This document shows positions 18,067-26,797 of a stretch of DNA of 64,000 nucleotides, piece by piece. Location: assembly GCA_050246945.1 (NCBI GenBank), contig JBFWVC010000001.1:1-64000 (forward strand). Reading direction: 5' to 3'. The number at the start of each line of letters is the position of its first letter. Position 1 is the stretch's first letter. The stretch is from JAEUMD01 sp050246945. GTDB taxonomy: Bacteria > Pseudomonadota > Alphaproteobacteria > Rhizobiales > Hyphomicrobiaceae. The notes below the pieces were generated by a model that saw nothing but the letters and a program-made list of their open reading frames with translations, had not been told where the DNA came from and searched no databases. The translations under genes and the position numbers were made by a program.

Positions 18067-18731
18067 TGCGCGTCCTCCTGGTCGAAGACGATCGCCGTAT
18101 TGCCTCGGACGTTGCGCGCGCCCTGGAAGCTGCAGGCTATGTGGTCGAGATTGTGAGCGACGGCGAGGAGGCGTGGTTCCTCGGCGACACCGAGGACTAC
18201 GGCGCAGTTATCCTCGATCTCGGGCTGCCGGGGATGGACGGGCTTTCGGTGCTCAAGCGCTGGCGAGCGAACGGTCGCCAAGTGCCGGTCCTCATTCTGA
18301 CCGCGCGCGGCAGTTGGGCCGAGCGCGTCGACGGCATTGACGCCGGGGCCGACGACTATCTGCCAAAGCCTTTTCGCATGGAGGAGCTGTTGTCCCGCCT
18401 CCGCGCCATTGCGCGTCGTTCCTCGGGCCAGGCCTCCTCGGTGATATCGGTGGGTGACGTGACGCTGGATGAGAGGCAGATGAAGGTAAGCGTGCGCGGC
18501 ATCCCTATTGCACTGTCGCCACTTGAGTATCGCGTCGTGGCCTATCTACTTATGCGGCGTGGGCGCGTGGTGCCGCAGGCCGAGCTCGATGAGAACGTCT
18601 ACGGTCATGGCGAAGACCACGGGTCAAACGCACTCGAAGTGCTGATCGGACGGGTGCGGCGCAAGCTCGGTGTCGACCTGATCGAGACCCGCCGTGGCTT
18701 CGGCTACATCGTGCCGGACAAGCCAACATGA
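18066..18731 (+). CDS. OmpR-family response regulator
   Basis: The 221-residue protein has a receiver domain (VLLVEDDRRIASDV with acidic residues, phospho-acceptor D51 in VILDLGLPGMDG, LILTARG, DYLPKPF) and a C-terminal winged helix (VGDVTLDERQMKVSVRG to LIETRRGFGYIV). It is the QseB/PmrA type. It starts at ATG 18066, overlapping the upstream PepSY gene, and overlaps the kinase by 4 bases. Confidence 0.93.
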   Translation: MRVLLVEDDRRIASDVARALEAAGYVVEIVSDGEEAWFLGDTEDYGAVILDLGLPGMDGLSVLKRWRANGRQVPVLILTARGSWAERVDGIDAGADDYLPKPFRMEELLSRLRAIARRSSGQASSVISVGDVTLDERQMKVSVRGIPIALSPLEYRVVAYLLMRRGRVVPQAELDENVYGHGEDHGSNALEVLIGRVRRKLGVDLIETRRGFGYIVPDKPT

Positions 18732-20104
18732 AAGCGCCATCACTGCGACTGCGGCTCATCGTTGGAGGTGCAGTCGCCATCCTGATTGCCCTGGCCGTGG
18801 CGGGCGGCGGCCTCGTCTTACTGTTCGAGCGCCATGCCACCCGCAGTCTTGGTGATGATCTCACCATTTATGTCAATCAGCTGATCGCCAGCATCGACGT
18901 CGACGCGCAGGATCGGCTCGTGGTCTCGCGCCAACTTGCCGACCCACGCTTTTCCGAGCCGCTGTCGGGCCTTTATTGGCAAATTACCGACGGGGGCAGA
19001 CAAATCCTGCGTTCCCGGTCGCTGTGGGATACCGCGCTGATGCTTGACCCCGACCAGCCGGCGCCGGGGCAGGTGCATCTCCATGAGATGGATGGCCCCG
19101 CAGATTCTCGTGTTCTGGTAGCGGAACGAGTGATTAGCATGACGGTGGCGGATCAGCGCGTCCCCGTGCGAGTCGCTGTGGCTGCCGATCTCGCACGCGT
19201 ATCGCGCGCAACTGCGAGCTTCACGAAAGATCTCAGTCTGGCACTCGGCCTTCTGGGCCTTGTCCTCGCAGTTGCCACTGCCGTGCAGGTGAGCCTGGGC
19301 CTGCAGCCGCTCAAGGCACTGCAGCGCGGCATCGCAGATGTGCGCGCCGGCCGCATTCACCATTTGCCGCCGGCAGCGCCGGCCGAGGTGCGCCCCCTGG
19401 TCGAGGAAGTGAATGCGTTGCTGGACGCGCAAGAGCGCGAGATTGAGCGTTCGCGAGGCCGCGCCGCCGATCTTGCTCATGGGCTGAAGACACCGCTTGC
19501 GGCACTCACGGGGGACGCCAGGCGTTTGCGCGAGGCCGGACAGGATAAGATCGCGGGCGACATCGAAAGCGTGGCCGATTCGATGAGCCGTCATGTCGAC
19601 CGTGAGCTGGCGCGCGCACGTAGCCGCAGCGCCATACGCCGCAAGGCCGGTCTATCGACCGAGCTTACCCCGCTCGTGCGCAGCTTGATCTTGACGCTCG
19701 CGCGCACGCCGGCGGGCGAACGGGTATCGTTCGAGCAGCGTGTTCCCGATGCGTTGTCCGTCCCGATGGATCGAACCGATCTGGCGGAAGTGCTCGGCAA
19801 TATTCTCGACAACGCTGCACGGCATGCAAGTGCACGCGTACGCATTAGCGCGCGCACCATTCCTGAGGGCGCGGTCATGGTCATCGAGGACGATGGCGAG
19901 GGCATTGCGCCGCCAGCGCGGGCCGGCGTGGTAGAGCGCGGTATGCGGCTTGACGAGCGCGCGGAGGGCACAGGCCTCGGGCTCGCCATCGTGCAGGACG
20001 TTCTGGAGGCCTACGGCTGGCGGCTCACACTCGGCAAGTCGGAGGCGCTTGGTGGCCTCGAAGTATCGCTCGCGCCGATGGAACCGCCAATACCGGCAGG
20101 CTGA
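18728..20104 (+). CDS. Sensor histidine kinase
   Basis: The 458-residue kinase has membrane spans near residues 10-33 and 169-190 flanking a periplasmic domain, a HAMP-like region, the phospho-acceptor His251 in DLAHGLKTPLAALTGD, and the ATPase motifs NILDNAARHA, DDGEGIAPPAR and GTGLGLAIV. It is translationally coupled to the response regulator. With the flanking PepSY and cytochrome genes it resembles systems that sense membrane or redox stress (inference). Confidence 0.93.
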   Translation: MKAPSLRLRLIVGGAVAILIALAVAGGGLVLLFERHATRSLGDDLTIYVNQLIASIDVDAQDRLVVSRQLADPRFSEPLSGLYWQITDGGRQILRSRSLWDTALMLDPDQPAPGQVHLHEMDGPADSRVLVAERVISMTVADQRVPVRVAVAADLARVSRATASFTKDLSLALGLLGLVLAVATAVQVSLGLQPLKALQRGIADVRAGRIHHLPPAAPAEVRPLVEEVNALLDAQEREIERSRGRAADLAHGLKTPLAALTGDARRLREAGQDKIAGDIESVADSMSRHVDRELARARSRSAIRRKAGLSTELTPLVRSLILTLARTPAGERVSFEQRVPDALSVPMDRTDLAEVLGNILDNAARHASARVRISARTIPEGAVMVIEDDGEGIAPPARAGVVERGMRLDERAEGTGLGLAIVQDVLEAYGWRLTLGKSEALGGLEVSLAPMEPPIPAG

Positions 20105-20203
20105 CAGCTTGCTGACGCCCCGTGTCAGCCGCCGGACGCCGGCGTGGCGCTAGACAGTCTCCTCGACGGCAGCATGCCGTTGGTAGAACACGGGAGACAT
20201 CAG

Positions 20204-20530
20204 ATGCGAACTCTTCTTACATTGGCGACGATTGCCATCACTGGGCTGGCCGGTGCGGCCTACGCCGGCGACCAAGCGAAGGACAACACGAAGGCCAGTC
20301 GCACCATTTCGGCCGAGCAGATGAAAGCCGGGATGGAGCAGCTCGGCTACGACGTCCAGCGCATGGAGAGGGACGACGGCGCCTACGAGCTCTATCTCGT
20401 CGACCGCGACAGCGGCGGCAAGGTCAAGGCGCACTTCGACATCACGACCGGCGAGATGACGCGCGCAAAGCTTGCGCACGTTGACCGTAAGACGGGAGAG
20501 CACGAAGAGCGCGATGAGGATCGCGATTGA
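20204..20530 (+). CDS. PepSY-domain periplasmic protein (108 aa)
   Basis: The 108-residue protein starts at ATG 20204 after GGGAGAC. A signal peptide (LLTLATIAITGLAGAAYAG) precedes a PepSY domain with MEQLGYDVQRMERDDGAYEL and AHFDITTGEMTRAKL. The acidic C-terminal tail (EHEERDEDRD) is unusual. It is the third PepSY gene of the module, about 100 bases after the kinase. Confidence 0.85.
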   Translation: MRTLLTLATIAITGLAGAAYAGDQAKDNTKASRTISAEQMKAGMEQLGYDVQRMERDDGAYELYLVDRDSGGKVKAHFDITTGEMTRAKLAHVDRKTGEHEERDEDRD

Positions 20531-20550
20531 GTGCGATACCATATGGTTGT

Positions 20551-20572
20551 GGCGCCGGTTTCGGCCGGCGCC
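20551..20572. terminator. GC-rich hairpin downstream of the PepSY gene
   Basis: GGCGCCGG and CCGGCGCC form a perfect 8-bp stem around TTTCGG. No U-tract follows, so termination is uncertain, but its position just past the last gene of the operon fits. Confidence 0.5.
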
Positions 20573-20775
20573 GTAGCCTATCGCAGGCGCACTATTGGGC
20601 CGTATCCGAAGTATCCATGCGCTGGTAACGACAGCCTTCGGAGCGGGGGAGACGCCTTCTTCGATCTAAGGGTACCGCAGGCCTAGGCCGCGTAGATCGT
20701 AATCAATTTATGGAATATGATTGCGTGGTGATTCGCGATCGCATGCGAGCACCGCTGATTCCGTCAGGCCAAATC

Positions 20776-21459
20776 ATGGCAGCAAAGCCCAAAAAATCCT
20801 CGCCACATGGCGCGCGTGGCACCAAGAGGAATACTTCAGGCCCGATCACGGTTCGCCCGTCCAAGTGGGCTGATCACGCTGTTGTCGGTCAGCACCTACG
20901 CAAAGCGAAAACCGGATCGCCTGCCAAGCTCTTCGGTGCGGGCTCCGAGACTGCGTCGGACATCAAATTGCGCGAGCCCGAGAAGGCTCCGGCTTTGTCC
21001 AGGAAGGCCGCGAACGAATTGATGGCGCGCCTGAAGACGCATGTGGCGACCGTCACCAGGCCGGCCCGCCTCTCGTCTTCGCAAATCACCGCGCTCTTAA
21101 GAGAGCTTGCGGCAACGTACGAGCAAACGGGGCTACCGCCTCCCCTCCCCGATAAAGCGCCGGAGCTATGGAGCGAACGGGAGGGCCGCAGTGAAAATCC
21201 GGTGGCCTTCCTGAGGCGTGTCTATGCACCCTGGCTCGGGCGCGGGCTCATACGGCCACATGTGAAGGCCCTCGACCCTGGCCTCTACAACGCATTTAAC
21301 GTGTGGTGTCACCGCAATCCCGACGACACGCTGCCCGAGCTTCTCACGCTCTCGGCGCGCATCGACGAGATGGTCGAAGACCTATCCGGCCGATATGAGC
21401 CGGAGGATTTACGCAAGCTCGGCCTTGCCCTGCAGATGCGCCATCGGAAGCGCAAGTAA
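20776..21459 (+). CDS. Hypothetical basic protein
   Basis: The 227-residue protein from ATG 20776 begins with a lysine/arginine-rich region (MAAKPKKSSPHGARG), then LREPEKAPALSRKAANEL, ITALLRELAATYEQTGLPPP and LKALDPGLYN-like helical segments, and ends in a basic tail (LGLALQMRHRKRK). No domain is recognised. The basic ends suggest nucleic-acid binding (inference). It precedes an AlpA-like regulator, as in many integrative elements. Confidence 0.6.
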   Translation: MAAKPKKSSPHGARGTKRNTSGPITVRPSKWADHAVVGQHLRKAKTGSPAKLFGAGSETASDIKLREPEKAPALSRKAANELMARLKTHVATVTRPARLSSSQITALLRELAATYEQTGLPPPLPDKAPELWSEREGRSENPVAFLRRVYAPWLGRGLIRPHVKALDPGLYNAFNVWCHRNPDDTLPELLTLSARIDEMVEDLSGRYEPEDLRKLGLALQMRHRKRK

Positions 21460-21568
21460 TATTAAACAAGTTTTTACTTACATCCGGCCTCATGGGGATG
21501 CGGGCGGATTGATTGCCGCCCGCAACCCAGGCGGTCCCATCCGCTGCCAAGACATGGAGACCATGCTC

Positions 21569-21817
21569 ATGAACATTGAAGCAGTCGCACCTCGTGCCGG
21601 CCCCGATACCTTCGCCCGTCTTCGCTTGCTGACCCGCAAGGAGGTCTTAAGCCTCGTTCCCTACACATCGCAGCACATCTATCGCCTGGAGCGTGCAGGC
21701 AAGTTCCCGCGCCGCGTGCGTGTCGGCGAAAACCGCGTCGCCTGGCGCCAAATCGATATCGAGGAATGGCTCAAGAACCGCACGGTGGTGGTCATTCCCG
21801 AGCCGATCGATGACTAA
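21569..21817 (+). CDS. AlpA-like/excisionase-type small DNA-binding protein
   Basis: LLTRKEVLSLVPYTSQHIYR is an AlpA-type winged helix-turn-helix, followed by the wing GKFPRRVRVGENRVAWRQID and EEWLKNR. Such proteins control excision or integrase genes in integrated elements. Several in-frame ATGs exist (21554, 21563, 21569); GGAG at 21557-21560 best fits ATG 21569. A strong terminator lies 30 bases past the stop. Confidence 0.82.
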   Translation: MNIEAVAPRAGPDTFARLRLLTRKEVLSLVPYTSQHIYRLERAGKFPRRVRVGENRVAWRQIDIEEWLKNRTVVVIPEPIDD

Positions 21818-21845
21818 ACGCATCGAAGACATGTCGGCCAGAGCA

Positions 21846-21882
21846 AGCCCCGCCGTCTTTGATGCGGCGGGGCTGCTCTTTG
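21846..21882 (+). terminator. Rho-independent terminator after the AlpA-like gene
   Basis: AGCCCCGCCG and CGGCGGGGCT form a perfect 10-bp stem around TCTTTGATG (21846-21874), followed by the T-rich GCTCTTTGTT. It should end transcription of the AlpA gene. Confidence 0.85.
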
Positions 21883-22112
21883 TTCGTCGCTAATCGGCGA
21901 GATGGAAGTTCTCGACAATGCCGTCCGCTTTTCGGAGCGCACCGGACAAGATTGCCGGGCTACGGATGCATGCTCGTGACCCGTAGGTGACATCAGCGCG
22001 CTGATCGCCGACGACTGCTTCTGACCAGCATGCGACGTATAGGCGATCCAGCCGCCCACCGTGCATACTTCGGCGCTTTGCATCGACCAGCCGAGGCCCT
22101 CCCCGTCTTCCC

Positions 22113-22655
22113 ATGATCACACTTGTCGAACAGCACAAGGCCCTGATCGCTCTCTTCATCGTTGGCGTGACGTTTGCCGCCTTCTTGCTTGAACGATTTC
22201 CCCCGGCAGTGGTGGCCATTTGTGGGGCCGCGGCGTTTCTGCTGCTCGCGATCGGTACAGGCCTGGAAAAGACCGGCGCTGTTGATCTCATCGTCAGCGG
22301 CCTCGATCCGCTTTTGCGCCAAGGCTCGCCTCTGCTCGTATTGTTTGTAATCTACTTTCTGGCGGTCGCACTGACGGAGTTGATTACCAACAATGCGGTC
22401 GCGATCGTCCTCACCCCGATCGCGATAGGGGTTGCCGACAATCTCGGAGTCGATGCTCGGCCACTCGTCGTCGCGGTCATGTTCGGTGCCAGTGCCTGCT
22501 TTGCCACGCCTATCGGATATCAGACGAACACAATGGTCTATGGCGCCGGCGAGTATCGCTTTGCCGATTTCCTCAGGATCGGGATTCCAATGAATATCAT
22601 CGTTGGGCTCGCCACGTGCGCCGCAATCTATGCGTTCATGCCTCTCGCCAAGTAG
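22113..22655 (+). pseudogene. SLC13-type anion transporter with a large internal deletion
   Basis: The frame begins like an SLC13/DASS permease (LVEQHKALIALFIVGVTFAA, then ERFPPAVVAICGAAAFLLL) and jumps at about 22245 to the C-terminal part, with GLEKTGAVDLIVSGL, TELITNNAVAIVLTP, FATPIGYQTNTMVYGAGEY and the last span. Intact relatives are near 590 residues and include TrkA-C domains; this one has 180. The reading frame is kept across the junction. Without the first transport half, function is very unlikely. Confidence 0.7.
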
Positions 22656-23289
22656 GGCTTGTCGCACCACGCGGTGTCCAATGCCCGAGACGGGGCCGAG
22701 CGTCTCTTCTGGCGTCGTTCAAATGGGACGACGTCGCATCGCCGATCAGCCGGTTCATATTTTCGGATTGGGCAGATCGGAGCCATGGCGGAGACGCTGC
22801 GGGCGGTTCGACGTACGGCCACAGATTGGTTCCAACTGCGTTATCGCAACTCGATTGAATGGTTCGAAGGTCGCACGCACTCAGATCGAGCTCCTTGGCC
22901 TCAATTACATGGCCGAAGGAATCGTGAAATATCTGATCCCACGTGCACTGTTCGGCAACTTTAAATGAGACCCGGAAAGGCCTGCCGTTCCGATCTTCAA
23001 AGACTTTGGGGAGCCAGAAGCGCACGCAACGATCTCCAATTAGGCCCATGATCCAACGGCGAGCGGAGTAGAGCCGAGCCTGATTGATTGAGAACGAAGA
23101 AGACTCGATAAGCTTATTCCACCTGCTGAATTCCTACACCGCTTCGCGCACTTCCACTGCGCTATGCGCCAAACGTACGATTGCGCATAAGCTCAGCATT
23201 TCTTCTTGGTTTGGTTCGCATCCTCACATCGCTAGGTCTTTCTGCCGCGACCGTCATCACCCGAGGTCACGCACAGAGAGGAAAAAGCG
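22656..23289. other. Noncoding stretch upstream of the sulfate-binding protein
   Basis: About 630 bases with only short open frames on both strands and no recognised gene. The last part should contain the promoter of the sulfate-binding-protein gene; GAGAGGAAAAAGCG at 23276 gives its ribosome binding site. No other feature was identified. Confidence 0.5.
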
Positions 23290-24315
23290 ATGAAGATCGA
23301 CATCACCAGACGACAGGCCCTTGCGCTCGCGACCGCGGCCGGCCTCGTCGTAGGCGTCCATGCAGCACAGGCCGATACGACATTGCTCAACGTGTCTTAT
23401 GATCCGACGCGTGAGCTATATCAGGAGTTCAACGCGGAATTTGCGAAGCACTGGAAGGAGAAAACGGGTCAGAGCATCAAGATCAATCAGTCTCACGGTG
23501 GTGCTGGTAAGCAGGCGCGCGCCGTCATCGACGGGCTCGAGGCCGACGTCCTAACGCTGGCGCTTGCCTATGACATCGATGCCATCGCCGAAAAGACCGG
23601 CAAGTTTCCGAAGGACTGGCAGAAGCGTCTACCGAACAACTCTGCACCTTACACCTCGACTATCGTGTTTCTTGTACGCAAGGGCAATCCCAAAGGGATC
23701 AAGGATTGGAGCGACCTGGTGAAGTCTGGCGTTTCCGTCGTCACGCCCAATCCGAAGACCTCAGGTGGCGCGCGCTGGAACTATCTCGCCGCCTGGGCCT
23801 ACGCATTGAAGCAGCCCGGTGGGAACGAAGAGAAGGCAAGGGAGCTTGTTACGGCGCTCTACAAGAACGTGCCGGTGCTTGACACGGGGGCGCGCGGCTC
23901 CACCACGACCTTCGTCGAGCGCGGCATCGGCGACGCGCTATTGGCCTGGGAGAATGAGGCCTTCCTCGCCATCAACGAGCTTGGTCCCGACAAATTTGAG
24001 ATTGTCGTCCCATCCGTGTCGATCCTGGCAGAGCCACCGGTGACGGTCGTCGATGAGAATGCCAAGAAGCACGGGACGCTTGATGCAGCCAAAGCATACC
24101 TCGAGTACCTCTACTCTCCCGTCGCACAGAAGCTCGCCGCCAAGAACTACTACCGGCCGGTGAAGCCAGAGTACGCCGATCCGAAGGATCTGAGCCGCTT
24201 CCCTGAGGTCAATCTCATCACCGTCGATGAGATATTCGGCGGCTGGCAGAAGGCCCAGAAGACCCACTTCGACGACGGCGGAATCTTCGACCAGATCTAC
24301 TCCAGCAAAAGCTAA
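23290..24315 (+). CDS. sbp: Sulfate-binding periplasmic protein
   Basis: The 341-residue protein has a twin-arginine-like N-terminus (ITRRQALALATAAG) ending near AQA, then LNVSYDPTRELYQEFN, INQSHGGAGKQARAVIDGLE and ADVLTLALAYDID, all characteristic of the sulfate/thiosulfate-binding protein family. GNPKGIKDWSDL and TPNPKTSGGARWNYLAAW are the next family motifs. It delivers sulfate to the CysTWA transporter encoded downstream. ATG 23290 follows GAGGAAAAAGC. A hydrolase and a porin lie between it and the permease genes. Confidence 0.95.
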   Translation: MKIDITRRQALALATAAGLVVGVHAAQADTTLLNVSYDPTRELYQEFNAEFAKHWKEKTGQSIKINQSHGGAGKQARAVIDGLEADVLTLALAYDIDAIAEKTGKFPKDWQKRLPNNSAPYTSTIVFLVRKGNPKGIKDWSDLVKSGVSVVTPNPKTSGGARWNYLAAWAYALKQPGGNEEKARELVTALYKNVPVLDTGARGSTTTFVERGIGDALLAWENEAFLAINELGPDKFEIVVPSVSILAEPPVTVVDENAKKHGTLDAAKAYLEYLYSPVAQKLAAKNYYRPVKPEYADPKDLSRFPEVNLITVDEIFGGWQKAQKTHFDDGGIFDQIYSSKS

Positions 24316-24326
24316 TCCCGTCACCG

Positions 24327-24350
24327 AGGCTTGCTCCCGCTTGCAAGCCT
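24327..24350 (+). terminator. Hairpin after the sulfate-binding-protein gene
   Basis: AGGCTTGC and GCAAGCCT form a perfect 8-bp stem around TCCCGCTT, about 12 bases past the stop codon. It may stabilise the 3' end of the abundant sbp transcript; no U-tract follows. Confidence 0.55.
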
Positions 24351-24351
24351 T

Positions 24352-24412
24352 GCGCGTGCCGTCCTTCGCAGGAGTGGGCTCCCGGGGGGCGCCGGCCGAG
24401 GACGGCACGCGC
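24352..24412 (+). repeat. 14-bp inverted repeat between sbp and the hydrolase gene
   Basis: GCGCGTGCCGTCCT (24352-24365) and AGGACGGCACGCGC (24399-24412) are perfect inverted repeats around a 33-base GC-rich loop that can fold again. With the preceding hairpin it forms a strong RNA structure in the 139-base gap. It may attenuate transcription into the downstream genes (inference). Confidence 0.7.
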
Positions 24413-24454
24413 TCCCCATCCTCACGCATTCGCAACAAACGAATGAGGTACGTC

Positions 24455-25027
24455 ATGGACTCGACGCTCATCGTCCCCGGTCTCCACGGCAGTGGCGCCG
24501 ACCACTGGCAGACCTGGTTCCAACAGAAGCTGCCGCATTCCGTGCGGGTTATTCAGCGCGATTGGCAGGATCCCTACCTTCCGCACTGGTCGGCGCGTGT
24601 GCGCCGCGAGCTCAATCGAGTCCCCGGCCGCATATGGGTCGTCGCGCACAGCTTCGGCTGCTTGGCTGCAGCGCAGGCCGCATTTGATTACGGCGACCAC
24701 ATCAGCGGTCTCATGCTGGTTGCTCCTGCCGATCCCGACAAGTTCGGAGCCGCGACCTACTTGCCGGAGCGACCTCTCGGTGTGCCAGCCGTTCTGGTCG
24801 CCAGCACGAACGATCCCTGGATGCGCTTCGATCGTGCGGTCGATTGGGCCGACACGTGGGGCGCTGAGCTGATCAACCTCGGTCCTGCTGGCCACATCAA
24901 TACCCAATCGGGCTTCGGCCCCTGGCCGCAGGGGCTTTCCATACTGCGTGAGCTTCGCCGCGACGCGACGGCCTGGTCGGAGCAGCACACCAACGACGAG
25001 CGCTACCTCCAACTCGGGGAGCTTTGA
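24455..25027 (+). CDS. RBBP9/YdeN-family serine hydrolase
   Basis: The 190-residue alpha/beta hydrolase begins STLIVPGLHGSGADHWQTWF, the family signature, with the nucleophile Ser66 in VVAHSFGCLA, the acid near STNDPWM and the histidine in AGHINTQSG. These small hydrolases have no well-established substrate. GAGG lies 9 bases upstream of ATG 24455. Genes of this family often neighbour sulfate-transport genes in Proteobacteria, as here; a link to sulfur-ester metabolism is inference. Confidence 0.88.
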   Translation: MDSTLIVPGLHGSGADHWQTWFQQKLPHSVRVIQRDWQDPYLPHWSARVRRELNRVPGRIWVVAHSFGCLAAAQAAFDYGDHISGLMLVAPADPDKFGAATYLPERPLGVPAVLVASTNDPWMRFDRAVDWADTWGAELINLGPAGHINTQSGFGPWPQGLSILRELRRDATAWSEQHTNDERYLQLGEL

Positions 25028-25092
25028 ACCCAAGCACAGGCTAACGCAGTCGGAATTCAGTTTGAGTTTTGTCAGTAGAGTAGGAGTGAACC

Positions 25093-26505
25093 ATGTACGG
25101 GGGAGTATTGGGAAGGACCAGCCTGTCGTTGGCCCTGGGTGTTCTAGTTATCGCGGCAGTCGCTCCGGCGTTGGCCGCAGATCTCGGGGGAGACTGCTGC
25201 GCCGACCTCGATGAGCGCATTTCCGAGCTGGAAGCGACCACGGCAACCAAGGGAAACCGCAAGGTCTCTCTGGAGATTTCGGGTCACGTCAACCAGGCCA
25301 TCTTGTTCTGGGACGACGGCAGCGAGAGCAATGCCTATCTGGTGACGAACGACAACGAGCGAACGCGCTTCCGTTTCAAAGGCAAGGCCAAAATCAGTGC
25401 GGACTTGGAGGCCGGCTACGCGATCGAGATTGGCGTTCGCACCGCCAACTCGAAGCGGTTCACGCAGGACAATCCGGAAGGCGCCTCTGCGTCCGATGTC
25501 GGCTTCGACCTGCGTGATTCTTACTGGTACCTGAAGAGCAAGTCGCTCGGCCGCTTCTCTCTGGGACGCCAAGCAACCGCCACCGACAAGATCACCGAGA
25601 TCAATCTGACCCAGACCTCTTCGTTCGCGAAATATTCGGATGTGGAGGATACCGGTCTGGGCTTGATTTTGCGCTCTTCGGCCAACGGTGGGTTTACGAA
25701 CAGCGGCATCACCTGGCGCCGGCTCATTGGTGACGGTGGCGATCAGCCGGGCGAAGGCGAGCGGCGCTTCGACGCCGTGAAGTACGTCTCCCCCGAGTTC
25801 GCCGGCTTTGCCGTCTCTGCCGCTTGGGGCGAGGACGACTACTGGGACGTGGCGTTGAATTACGAAGGCGAGCACGCGGGCTTCAAGATCGCGGCAGGGA
25901 TCGGCTATGGCGAGATCAGCGATACGAACCAGACTCAGACGGTTTGCGCAGCACAAGCTAGGGCCGAGGATATCGGGCTGGGCAGCGACACCGACTGCCG
26001 GCAGTTCGGTGGCTCGGTGAGCCTCCTGCATGAGGCGTCGGGCTTGTTCATCAACTTCGGTGCAGGGGCGAAGACCGACGACCTTATCGAGGACACGGTG
26101 CGATTTGGCGGTACCGGAGTCGACGACGCCCAGACGTTCTGGGCTGTGCAGGCCGGCATCGAGAAGAAATTCTTCGAGTTCGGCAAGACCACGGTCTATG
26201 GAGAATATTACGACTATGAAGGCGGCGGTGCCACACGCCGCACTATAGGGAATGGAGATGCGCTCAATCCCACCGGCAATGCCGGCGATAGCTGGGCGGT
26301 GTGGGGCTCCGGCGTCAACGTCATCGGCGCAGGTCTCGCGCAAGGTATCGATAAGGCGGCGATGGTCCTTTACCTATCGTACCGCCACGTCGAGGGCGAT
26401 CTGACGCTGCGGGAGCTCAACGGCAACGTGGCGAGCGGCACCATCGCCGACGCCCCACTTGAGGACCTCGATCTCGTCCTCACCGGCGCGATCATCAAGT
26501 TCTGA
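25093..26505 (+). CDS. Alphaproteobacterial porin
   Basis: The 470-residue protein has a signal peptide (LSLALGVLVIAAVAPALAA), a short region ISELEATTATKGNRKV, and alternating beta-barrel strands such as VSLEISGHVNQAILFWDD and TRFRFKGKAKISADLEAGY, ending in a typical last strand, DLVLTGAIIKF with terminal phenylalanine. This is the layout of alphaproteobacterial porins. Its position between the sulfate-binding protein and the permease genes suggests sulfate or sulfonate passage across the outer membrane. Confidence 0.85.
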   Translation: MYGGVLGRTSLSLALGVLVIAAVAPALAADLGGDCCADLDERISELEATTATKGNRKVSLEISGHVNQAILFWDDGSESNAYLVTNDNERTRFRFKGKAKISADLEAGYAIEIGVRTANSKRFTQDNPEGASASDVGFDLRDSYWYLKSKSLGRFSLGRQATATDKITEINLTQTSSFAKYSDVEDTGLGLILRSSANGGFTNSGITWRRLIGDGGDQPGEGERRFDAVKYVSPEFAGFAVSAAWGEDDYWDVALNYEGEHAGFKIAAGIGYGEISDTNQTQTVCAAQARAEDIGLGSDTDCRQFGGSVSLLHEASGLFINFGAGAKTDDLIEDTVRFGGTGVDDAQTFWAVQAGIEKKFFEFGKTTVYGEYYDYEGGGATRRTIGNGDALNPTGNAGDSWAVWGSGVNVIGAGLAQGIDKAAMVLYLSYRHVEGDLTLRELNGNVASGTIADAPLEDLDLVLTGAIIKF

Positions 26506-26528
26506 AGTGCCAACTCCAGCCAGTGAGG

Positions 26529-26552
26529 AGAACCACCTTCGCGGGTGGCTCT
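26529..26552 (+). terminator. Hairpin after the porin gene
   Basis: AGAACCACC and GGTGGCTCT form a 9-bp stem with one mismatch around TTCGCG, followed by CTTC. It lies 24 bases past the porin stop and probably ends that transcript. Confidence 0.6.
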
Positions 26553-26685
26553 CTTCACGTCAGGGTTTCGGTTCCCGCCTCGCTCCTTATCAGGATTGGG
26601 AATAAGCAGCGCAGAAATACGTTGTTCGCGCACGATGACCGCGCGGTTAGGTTGCCGCCCGCAAGCTGAACGGGAGCCCTTATCA

Positions 26686-26763
26686 ATGCAAGCCGAATTC
26701 ATTTGGTCCTGGGCCGGTCTGCTACTGGCGCTCGTCTTCGTTACGGCGCTCGTTCTGACCTAG
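26686..26763 (+). CDS. 25-residue membrane peptide upstream of cysT
   Basis: A short frame from ATG 26686 encodes MQAEFIWSWAGLLLALVFVT followed by ALVLT, a single membrane span with almost no soluble part. GGGAG lies 9 bases upstream. It stops 35 bases before cysT. It could be a small accessory subunit of the sulfate transporter or chance; no family is recognised. Expression data would decide. Confidence 0.35.
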   Translation: MQAEFIWSWAGLLLALVFVTALVLT

Positions 26764-26797
26764 CGCGGAACATGCGGGGGATCAGGGGAGAAGCGCC

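Noticed and set aside
25144..26343. 399-codon open frame on the minus strand
   Set aside because: It lies antisense to the porin, whose barrel pattern, signal peptide and terminal phenylalanine are clear. GC-rich third positions explain the long antisense frame.
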